This document shows positions 1-5,225 of a stretch of DNA of 6,240 nt, in pieces. Under the pieces are notes generated by a model. The model saw only the letters and a list, made by a program, of their open reading frames with translations. It did not search any database and was not told where the DNA came from. Location of the stretch: NCBI GenBank assembly GCA_945906015.1, contig CAMDQV010000125.1, forward strand, positions 1 to 6,240, read 5' to 3'. Source of the DNA: Pedobacter schmidteae. GTDB lineage: Bacteria > Bacteroidota > Bacteroidia > Sphingobacteriales > Sphingobacteriaceae. Position numbers and translations under genes: made by a program. Position 1 is the stretch's first letter; every line of letters starts with the position of its first letter.

Positions 1-132
1 AATTTCAGTAAAACGAATGATAGCAGCGGTAATACGATTTGCGTTAACGATGGCAGCGGCATCCTTTTTGGCTATTTGAGGCCAAAAAGATTTAGCGGAC
101 AGCGTGTTTAAACGCCCAAATAAATCTCATCT
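1..132. repeat. Direct repeat copy 1 with internal hairpin (left end at window edge)
   Basis: Positions 1-132 match 189-320 at 126 of 132 bases with no gaps; the differences are at 23, 26, 92, 93, 109 and 128. The copy contains the 8-base palindrome CGTTAACG (42-49). It also has a perfect 9-bp inverted repeat, CTTTTTGGC (64-72) and GCCAAAAAG (81-89), around the 8-base loop TATTTGAG. A weaker 4-bp stem, GCGT/ACGC (102-105, 112-115), follows. The match may continue beyond the window start. The hairpin has T on its 5' arm and A on its 3' arm, and no T tract follows it on either strand, so it does not look like a standard intrinsic terminator. The core resembles hairpin repeats I associate with Bacteroidota intergenic regions; that is recall, not a database match. 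Function is unknown. Confidence 0.9.
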
Positions 133-188
133 AGCCACTTTGCTTAAAAATAAGCAGGTACTTCAATAAAAAAATAAGTATTCCGGAG
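133..188. other. Spacer between repeat copies, with small hairpin
   Basis: This 56-base AT-rich spacer separates the two repeat copies. It contains a perfect 6-bp inverted repeat, TGCTTA (141-146) and TAAGCA (151-156), around AAAA, followed by an A-rich run. No gene is supported. The hairpin is too AT-rich, and lacks a following T tract on either strand, to be called a terminator. The remaining gene-free bases of this flank (321-363) show nothing recognisable. Confidence 0.5.
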
Positions 189-320
189 AATTTCAGTAAA
201 ACGAATGATAACAACGGTAATACGATTTGCGTTAACGATGGCAGCGGCATCCTTTTTGGCTATTTGAGGCCAAAAAGATAGAGCGGACAGCGTGTTAAAA
301 CGCCCAAATAAATCTGATCT
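189..320. repeat. Direct repeat copy 2 with internal hairpin
   Basis: This is the second copy of the element, offset by exactly 188 bases. The hairpin arms (252-260 and 269-277), the loop and the palindrome CGTTAACG (230-237) are unchanged between copies. The six differences fall outside the main hairpin; one of them (297) lies in the loop of the small GCGT/ACGC stem (290-293, 300-303). Similarity ends sharply after 320, and the flank differs from that of copy 1. The copy ends 43 bases past the stop codon of the last operon gene, so it lies in the 3' region of that transcript. A non-coding RNA, a mobile or palindromic repeat, or an mRNA 3'-end element are all possible; the sequence does not decide. 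Confidence 0.9.
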
Positions 321-363
321 GGATTCAAGAATCTGCCTAACAAACCTGATTGAAATCGTTTAA

Positions 364-1020
364 TTACTTATCCTGCTCTTCTGAAAACCTGAAATTCTTT
401 TTCATTGATTTTAGGTGATGATCATTCACTTGCTCTTTCAGTTTTTCAAGATTGAAGGTTTGATTGGTACCACAATCAAGCATATTGAAATAAATAGAAG
501 GTTTAAGGCTCTCTAAATATTCGGAGATATTACTACTCCAAATCAGTTGGCAATTGCCTTTTATTTGCGGAACAATTTGAGATAGCCCTTCTTTAAAAAC
601 GATCTCCCTGACATGGCTTGACTCTAGGTTACCTTGAGGAAAGAAAAGTAATAAATTACCCGGAACCGACAATATTTCTGCGGCGTATTCGAGGCTTTCA
701 TTGACAGAACGGCCATAAGGTGCAATAGAAAATGCACCAAAATACCTAGACCATCTGTTCTTTTGCAATTGCTTTTTTAGGCTCATGATATAGGTGCATT
801 TTACAGTATCCTCCTTATAAATTGCATGTAAACCTAAATAAGTGGCAAGCGCCGTATCCCAGAAACTAAAATGATTACACATTAGTAAATAAGAATGACC
901 GGGTTTAATATCTATTGGGTAGATGACCATTTTATTGAACCGTCTCCTAACTAATTTTGTCAGGAGCATAAAACTCCATAGGAGCAATTTTTGCGGTAGT
1001 GGTTTGGCCTTGATAATCAT
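364..1020 (-). CDS. PlsC-like acyltransferase, last gene of the operon
   Basis: This 218-residue protein has the order of motifs of the glycerophosphate/lysophospholipid acyltransferase (PlsC/LPLAT) family, which moves an acyl chain from ACP or CoA to a hydroxyl or amine acceptor at the membrane. Motif I (NHxxxxD) is seen as N49-H50...D55 and supplies the catalytic His/Asp pair. A motif II-like stretch with APYGRS lies near 100-105. Motif III reads FPQG at 127-130, where PlsC enzymes have FPEG. A hydrophobic N-terminal stretch with a basic patch after it (about 11-30) suggests membrane association. The ATG overlaps the stop of the upstream hydrolase (ATGA), which fixes the start and implies coupling. 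The Glu-to-Gln change in the acceptor-binding motif suggests the acceptor is not glycerol-phosphate. Family is well supported; acceptor and donor are inference. A natural role is transfer of the chain made by the upstream enzymes. Confidence 0.87.
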   Translation of the reverse strand: MIIKAKPLPQKLLLWSFMLLTKLVRRRFNKMVIYPIDIKPGHSYLLMCNHFSFWDTALATYLGLHAIYKEDTVKCTYIMSLKKQLQKNRWSRYFGAFSIAPYGRSVNESLEYAAEILSVPGNLLLFFPQGNLESSHVREIVFKEGLSQIVPQIKGNCQLIWSSNISEYLESLKPSIYFNMLDCGTNQTFNLEKLKEQVNDHHLKSMKKNFRFSEEQDK

Positions 1021-1838
1021 GCTAATATCGCTGATAAGGTATCTGCAAAGTTCTTGTTGATCAGTTCATGGTTTTCATCTAAAACAATCACCTCTGCTGA
1101 TTTTAATTTTGGTATTAAGAAGTTACCTATTTTCTTTGGATACATTTTATCTCGTTTTCCAAATACAAATATACTTTTTACCTGATGCTGTTGGAGTGCT
1201 TGCTCTAGCTGAACAAAATCTGTATCTAGAAAACGAAGATAGGTAAGTGAGGCATAAAAATCCAATCTGAGCTCCCTGGTACCAATCTCATTCAGTAGAA
1301 TTTCATGATTTTTTGAATCGATAAGCCTCAATTTTCGATAAAAATCAAGAAAATGAAGTATAGCTTTATCGCTATGGGCCAACTTTTCTATGATCTTATT
1401 ACCAATCTTGTTGGTGCTAAAAAAACGGATCAACACTCCCGGATTCAATGCTGACGGAGCGGCAACAATATACTCATTGATCCTTTGAGCAAGTTGCTCC
1501 ACAATAGCAGTTGCATAGTGAGTACCCATTGAATATCCAATCACAGAAAATTGTCCGATATGTTCATGAGCACAGAACTGTATGAAAAGTTCAGCCAGCT
1601 CCTTCTTGCTGATGCCACGTTTAATGTGTTCAAGGCTTTGATCAACCAGCTTCGTTTCCTTATGAAAAAAAAGGTCAAAGCCATAAAAAGTATATTTTGC
1701 ACCTAACTTTTCTTCCAGTATCCTGAATTGCTTTCCGTGCATGCCATAACCATGAAAACATAACATCGCATTTGGGCCAGTACCATATTTATAGTAGTGG
1801 AGCTTTACGAGTAGATTCTCAAAATAATGGCTCGTCAT
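1017..1838 (-). CDS. Alpha/beta hydrolase, possible thioesterase or chain-release enzyme
   Basis: This 273-residue cytoplasmic protein has the alpha/beta-hydrolase layout. An oxyanion-hole segment HGYGMHG lies at 29-35. The nucleophile elbow GYSMG places Ser103. A late strand FGKRD gives the acid Asp230, and DENHE gives His257, so the Ser-Asp-His triad looks complete. Residues about 130-215 form a helical insertion in the position of the usual cap domain, where substrate choice is made. No signal peptide is seen. The ATG follows the TAA of the phosphopantetheinyl transferase gene directly, and the stop overlaps the acyltransferase start by 4 bases. In this setting the likely job is hydrolysis or transfer of an acyl-ACP thioester (type II thioesterase or release enzyme). 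An esterase acting on the final product is equally compatible. Family assignment is firm; substrate is inference. Confidence 0.88.
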   Translation of the reverse strand: MTSHYFENLLVKLHYYKYGTGPNAMLCFHGYGMHGKQFRILEEKLGAKYTFYGFDLFFHKETKLVDQSLEHIKRGISKKELAELFIQFCAHEHIGQFSVIGYSMGTHYATAIVEQLAQRINEYIVAAPSALNPGVLIRFFSTNKIGNKIIEKLAHSDKAILHFLDFYRKLRLIDSKNHEILLNEIGTRELRLDFYASLTYLRFLDTDFVQLEQALQQHQVKSIFVFGKRDKMYPKKIGNFLIPKLKSAEVIVLDENHELINKNFADTLSAILA

Positions 1839-2243
1839 TTATTTAATAGGTATTAATAGGGCAATAGCCCATGCATAGTTGCCATCATGGGATATAGATA
1901 AACTAATACTATAATTAGTTTGTTGCCCATGAATGCTTGCTGTTGGCTTACCGGCAATTTTTTCTCGGGTTATTTCAATCTTTTTCCATGAGATGGCAGC
2001 AGCGTCAAATTGTTTCAAAGCTTTGTAAACCGCTTCTTTGGCAGCCCATGTTGATGCATATCGGGTTATAGAGTCATCAAAAAGCTCACAATACGCTAAT
2101 TCATTAGCAGTATAAACCTTTCTCTTGAATGCCTCTGTCAGAGACTTCTCAAAATCAGGGATAAAAACAAGATCATTGCCCACAAAAGTTTGCCCTTGTA
2201 TGATTAGGTCATCCAGAATAGTCAGAATTTCATTCTTCATCAT
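1839..2243 (-). CDS. acpS: AcpS-type 4'-phosphopantetheinyl transferase
   Basis: The protein transfers the phosphopantetheine arm from CoA to the serine of an acyl carrier protein, with Mg2+. Numbering from the second of two adjacent ATGs (2240), it is 133 residues, about the usual AcpS length. The N-terminal GxD signature appears as GNDLVFIP (Asp23), the helix signature as WAAKEAVYK (65-73, metal ligand Glu69), and the C-terminal strand as SISHDG (115-120). About 17 residues precede the GxD motif, more than in typical AcpS, which starts almost at it. I start the gene at 2243 because GGGAG (2250-2254) lies 6 bases upstream; the ATG at 2240 is equally plausible. A longer reading from 2279 would overlap the upstream gene by 50 bases and is less likely. 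The start overlaps the enoyl reductase stop by about 14 bases. The probable substrate is the operon's own ACP, which has an unusual target site. Confidence 0.85.
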   Translation of the reverse strand: MMKNEILTILDDLIIQGQTFVGNDLVFIPDFEKSLTEAFKRKVYTANELAYCELFDDSITRYASTWAAKEAVYKALKQFDAAAISWKKIEITREKIAGKPTASIHGQQTNYSISLSISHDGNYAWAIALLIPIK

Positions 2244-3042
2244 TTGGCACTCCCATGATATTGAATCCGCCATCAACAAAATGAAGGTTACCAGTCACTT
2301 TTGTAGAAAGGTCAGAAAAGTAATAAAGTGCTGCATTCCCAACATCGTCTGCACTAACATTGCCCAGCGGTGCGGACAGCTTGCCGAGCTTTCTCAACCT
2401 GCGGATACCACTTACAGCTCCCGATGAAGTGGTCATGATCAATCCAGCTGATAGTGCATTTACACGTACATTCTGCCCCCTGAAATAGTCTGCAAGGTAA
2501 AGAACTATATTTTGTAATGCTGCTTTATTGATTCCCATGCCGGCATAGCCCGGAAAAACGCGCTGAGAGGCATTATAAGTAAGCGTTAAGATAGAGGCGT
2601 TCTTAGCCAGGAGCTCTTTGGCAGATCGGCAGATTCTGATTAATGAATAGGCGCTAATGTTAAAAGAGTCCATCAGATCTTCAAATGGAATGTCGAGATA
2701 CGAAGGTGCAGGCTCAGTGCTTCCGGGAAGGCTGTAACACAATACCTTCTGATTACCATAGGCCACCCCATGTAAAATATAGTTTATTGGCCCCATTCCT
2801 TGGTATACCTTGTTAAGAAACTGATCTATTTGCTCTGAGCTCCTTACATCAACCTGAGATGCATACTTGTTATCCATTCCATTTTTATCCATCAGAGCCA
2901 AAACTTCATCCTTTGTGTCTTCCACATAGCTCAATGCTACTTTGCATCCAGATTGGTGTAGCTTTAATGCTACTTCGTAGGCAATAGAGCTATCATTCCT
3001 GACACCAAATACTACTGCAACTTTATCTTTATTATTAATCAT
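2230..3042 (-). CDS. fabI: FabI-like enoyl-[acyl-carrier-protein] reductase
   Basis: This 270-residue short-chain dehydrogenase reduces the 2,3 double bond of enoyl-ACP with NAD(P)H, the last step of each elongation round. It is assigned to FabI rather than FabG by three features. The nucleotide-binding start is of the FGVRNDSSIAYEVA type (12-25) instead of TGxxxGxG. The catalytic pattern is Tyr156, then Tyr166 and Lys173 (Tyr-x6-Lys). The C-terminal block reads DVGNAALYYFSDLS and VDGGFNIMG, as in classical FabI. Length matches FabI (about 260). The ATG shares one base with the ketosynthase stop (TAATG), so coupling is likely. Its presence inside a secondary carrier-protein operon implies saturated or selectively reduced chains. 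It may be a second FabI dedicated to this pathway; whether the genome has a housekeeping copy cannot be seen here, and the symbol denotes family only. Confidence 0.9.
   Translation of the reverse strand: MINNKDKVAVVFGVRNDSSIAYEVALKLHQSGCKVALSYVEDTKDEVLALMDKNGMDNKYASQVDVRSSEQIDQFLNKVYQGMGPINYILHGVAYGNQKVLCYSLPGSTEPAPSYLDIPFEDLMDSFNISAYSLIRICRSAKELLAKNASILTLTYNASQRVFPGYAGMGINKAALQNIVLYLADYFRGQNVRVNALSAGLIMTTSSGAVSGIRRLRKLGKLSAPLGNVSADDVGNAALYYFSDLSTKVTGNLHFVDGGFNIMGVPNDEE
2250..2254 (-). promoter_or_regulatory. Shine-Dalgarno-like site before the AcpS-type gene
   Basis: On the minus strand GGGAG sits 6 bases before the ATG at 2243 and 9 before the ATG at 2240, inside the end of the enoyl reductase gene. 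It is the clearest ribosome-binding sequence in the operon, where most genes have none, and it favours the shorter AcpS starts over an ATG at 2279. Confidence 0.45.
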
Positions 3043-4391
3043 TAGTAATCATTTGATATGGACATTGCGCTATTCGTACCTCCGAAACCATAGTTAAGGC
3101 AAGTAATATGATTAATCTCTTTGGCGAAAGCCTGCTGCGGGATCAAGTCCCGGTAAGCTTCAAGTGGTTTCATGGGTCCGTTCCAGTTTGGCCCCGTTTG
3201 AAAGTTCTCCAATTCAGGATTCAGGTTTTCAGAATTCAGACAAGGAAGAACCATCTGATTTTCAAGCATCAGAATAGAAGAAATTAGCTCAACAGCCCCT
3301 GCAGCACCAAGCATGTGTCCAAACTGCGATTTAGGAGCACTTACATGGTACCCACTTTCACCCAATGTATCTACAACACTTAACAGTTCGATTGAGTCGC
3401 CGGTAGGTGTTGAAGTTCCATGAACCTTTACTACATCAGGCCTATGACCTGTTTCCTGGAGCAAGCCTTTCCATAACCGCTGTTGTCCGGCAAAAGATGG
3501 ATAGAACATATCTCCGTCGCCATCAGAATTATTAAAATAAGTATCGATAACAGCCAAGATCTTTGCACCTCTAGACTTTGCCATTTCATATTCTTCAAGG
3601 GCAACAATGCCACCACCAAATGAGCAGACAAAGCCATTTCTGTTTTTATCAAATGGGCGTGAGCTTTCTTGCGGGCTAAATCCTCTGCTCAGCACCTGCA
3701 TGGCATCGAATCCAATAAATGTCTCTAGGGCAGTTCCTTCTACTCCACCTGCAATTGCACGATCCTGAAAACCATATTTGATCAGGCGATAGGCATGTCC
3801 GATATTTCCTAAACCGGTTGCACAGGCAGAACCTATAGATTCAGAAACTCCTTTATTTTTGATTAGGCAAGATACATTGGCAGCTTCACGAAAAATCATG
3901 GTACGATCTACCGTATGTGCGCCACCCTGCCGTGATTTAGCACCTAACTCAAAGAACGTATGCCATGCATTTCTAAGAATAATATTTCCGGCGCTTCCAG
4001 AGCTTATCACAACGGCTGTTTGCTCAGATTCGGTCTCAGCTGTAGTCCAGTTTGCCATTTTAATGGCATCCAGAGTATTCAACATGGCCCAGATACTGCC
4101 AATGTCTGCTGTTGCAAGATTCGTATCGGGGATCCTGCTTAATTTATCGATATAGGTATCAGGATAGTTTTGAAAGATGGTAGACCAAACAACTTCTAAG
4201 CCTGCTTCCTCTTCTGTAATATAGCCAGAAACAGAAGATCTGACTTTCTTGCCATGGGCAAGAGCCTGATCCCATTCTCTGATCAGACTTTGATTACTGA
4301 ATAGTTTTTGGTTGAAGTTGGCAAGATCTGTACAGTTCGGAAAAATCCCTCCCATACCCACTATTGCCACTTTTCTTCCTTTCAACTGCAT
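3042..4391 (-). CDS. Beta-ketoacyl-ACP synthase, FabB/FabF-like (KAS I/II)
   Basis: The enzyme condenses a carrier-bound acyl chain with malonyl-ACP. The 449 residues include the full Cys-His-His triad: Cys190 in GSACATG, His324 in VHGTSTPTGD and His359 in KSQFGHMLGAAGA. The C-terminal glycine loop is NYGFGGTN (433-440). The N-terminus (VAIVGMGGIFPNC, 8-20) resembles modular polyketide ketosynthases, while the FDAM segment at 228-231 recalls FabB. It is some 40 residues longer than FabB/F (406-413), mostly in the N-terminal region about 35-100. An acidic loop, NNSDGDGD, lies at 287-294. With Cys190 present it should be a working condensing enzyme, not a decarboxylase or a chain-length factor. 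It is the only ketosynthase in the window. The ATG lies 2 bases after the ACP stop, with AAGG 6 bases upstream. Substrate and chain length are unknown. Confidence 0.92.
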   Translation of the reverse strand: MQLKGRKVAIVGMGGIFPNCTDLANFNQKLFSNQSLIREWDQALAHGKKVRSSVSGYITEEEAGLEVVWSTIFQNYPDTYIDKLSRIPDTNLATADIGSIWAMLNTLDAIKMANWTTAETESEQTAVVISSGSAGNIILRNAWHTFFELGAKSRQGGAHTVDRTMIFREAANVSCLIKNKGVSESIGSACATGLGNIGHAYRLIKYGFQDRAIAGGVEGTALETFIGFDAMQVLSRGFSPQESSRPFDKNRNGFVCSFGGGIVALEEYEMAKSRGAKILAVIDTYFNNSDGDGDMFYPSFAGQQRLWKGLLQETGHRPDVVKVHGTSTPTGDSIELLSVVDTLGESGYHVSAPKSQFGHMLGAAGAVELISSILMLENQMVLPCLNSENLNPELENFQTGPNWNGPMKPLEAYRDLIPQQAFAKEINHITCLNYGFGGTNSAMSISNDY

Positions 4392-4393
4392 GA

Positions 4394-4654
4394 TCAGCCT
4401 TTTTCCTGCGTTTTGATTATTAGATTCACAGTATCCTTTACTTTAGAGCCCAAATCATCAATATCATCGTCATCAAACTCCAAATTGAATTTTTGCTCAA
4501 TTTTTGCAACAATATTGATCATTTCTGTAGATGGTGTCTTCAAATCTGCAATAAAATCTGTTTCCTCAGTCACAAAATTCAACTTTTCTTGATTTACTGT
4601 TCTTACAGTTCTTAATATCTCAACTAAACCGTCAATAATCTCTTGTCTTTCCAT
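4394..4654 (-). CDS. Acyl carrier protein with atypical phosphopantetheine site
   Basis: This 86-residue, acidic, helical protein is of ACP length and layout: helix I about 3-18, the long loop, helix II from about 42, and an acidic run DDDDIDD at 56-62 before the last helix. The attachment site, normally DSL after a DLGA-type loop, reads ADLKTPSTEM (36-45). Ser42 is kept and is the presumed 4'-phosphopantetheine site, but the preceding Asp is Pro41 and the following Leu is Thr43. Its position between dehydratase and ketosynthase genes, and an AcpS-type gene two genes downstream, support carrier function. It starts 4 bases after the dehydratase stop; no clear Shine-Dalgarno is seen. It probably tethers the growing chain of this operon. 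The altered site may give specificity for the operon's own transferase and partners; that is inference. Confidence 0.85.
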   Translation of the reverse strand: MERQEIIDGLVEILRTVRTVNQEKLNFVTEETDFIADLKTPSTEMINIVAKIEQKFNLEFDDDDIDDLGSKVKDTVNLIIKTQEKG

Positions 4655-4658
4655 TAAT

Positions 4659-5225
4659 TTATTTTTGATTTAATCGTTCTTTTTTTATTCCTCTGCCCGT
4701 GATATCAAATAATTCGGCTACCAGAGTAAAATCTGTGCTAAGGTCGTATTCCATCAGCTGCTTTTCGGTAAAATGACGAAAATATTCGTCTAAATCTAAG
4801 CCCCTGCTAACTTTATAAATCCTGCCGTCCGAAACAATTTGCCGGAACTTACAAAACTTGATAAAACCAATATTAATAAAGGTATCGCCTTCAACCAAAT
4901 AATTATGAAAAATTACTTGTCCGATACTGATAAACCGGGGGAAAAATTTTTCGCCTAATTCCAGGGGCTCAAGGCCTTCTTTCTTGCACTCCAGAAAGCC
5001 ATTGCAGGAGCCAGCTATTGCCTGAGCGCATGATTCTATTTGATCAACCCCTCTAAAAAGACCAAAATGATCTTCCACATCCCTGCTTTTTGGGGTATAA
5101 CTTGCTACAATTCCAATTTTAGGAGAATGCCAATGGTATTTATCCAACAACAATTTAGTAGGGCCATGATGTATCATCAAATCTTTGGGCTGAACACCAG
5201 TAAGATTTTCCTTATCTAATATCAT
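4659..5225 (-). CDS. FabZ-like hotdog 3-hydroxyacyl-ACP dehydratase, divergent
   Basis: This 188-residue protein probably removes water from 3-hydroxyacyl-ACP to give the enoyl thioester. FabZ-type features are visible. An N-terminal HHGPTKLLLDKY segment (19-30) stands where FabZ has an LPHRxPxLLxD motif. The active-site stretch DHFGLFRGVDQIESCAQ has His53 and Glu64 as the presumed catalytic pair. A later strand, GQVIFHNYLVEGDTFINIG (102-120), matches the FabZ pattern of a hydrophobic strand followed by GD. The loop after His53 is three residues shorter than HFPGxPxxPGV, and the FPG sequence is lost. The protein is also longer than FabZ (about 150) because of a C-terminal extension from about 145. 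The ATG overlaps the reductase stop by 4 bases (ATGA). Place between ketoreductase and ACP genes fits a dehydratase. It could instead be a non-dehydrating hotdog protein, such as a thioesterase. Confidence 0.75.
   Translation of the reverse strand: MILDKENLTGVQPKDLMIHHGPTKLLLDKYHWHSPKIGIVASYTPKSRDVEDHFGLFRGVDQIESCAQAIAGSCNGFLECKKEGLEPLELGEKFFPRFISIGQVIFHNYLVEGDTFINIGFIKFCKFRQIVSDGRIYKVSRGLDLDEYFRHFTEKQLMEYDLSTDFTLVAELFDITGRGIKKERLNQK

Noticed and set aside
64..89. Hairpin in the repeat (and its twin at 252-277) as an intrinsic terminator of the operon
   Set aside because: The arm order is T-rich then A-rich and neither strand has a T run after the stem, the opposite of a standard or bidirectional terminator.
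1..111. Open plus-strand frame from the window edge to a TAA at 109-111, as the end of a gene
   Set aside because: The same sequence in the second copy hits a stop earlier (TAG at 279-281) and the two differences in the shared part both change amino acids; the stretch is better explained as a non-coding repeat.
1..363. CRISPR array or insertion-sequence ends
   Set aside because: There are only two long repeat units with one 56-base spacer, and no transposase, terminal inverted repeats or target duplication is visible.
1839..2279. Longer AcpS-type start at 2279
   Set aside because: It would overlap the enoyl reductase by 50 bases and add residues not needed by the fold, whereas ATGs at 2243/2240 have a Shine-Dalgarno-like GGGAG at a good distance.
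2125..2427. Plus-strand open frame opposite the AcpS-type and enoyl reductase genes
   Set aside because: It lies antisense to two genes with clear family motifs, and its translation shows no recognisable domain.
3431..3652. Second minus-strand frame inside the ketosynthase
   Set aside because: It overlaps the ketosynthase in another frame, which is uninterrupted and fully motif-bearing there, so it is a shadow frame.
3859..4155. Plus-strand open frames opposite the ketosynthase (also 3960-4142)
   Set aside because: They are antisense to a ketosynthase with a full catalytic triad and have no domain-like features.
3042..4391. Ketosynthase as a chain-length factor or decarboxylating KS of a beta-branching cassette
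   Set aside because: Cys190 and both histidines are present; those variants lack the active-site Cys.
4308..4592. Plus-strand open frame opposite the ACP gene
   Set aside because: It is antisense to the ACP gene and reads as low-complexity Ser/Asn/Ile sequence without domain features.
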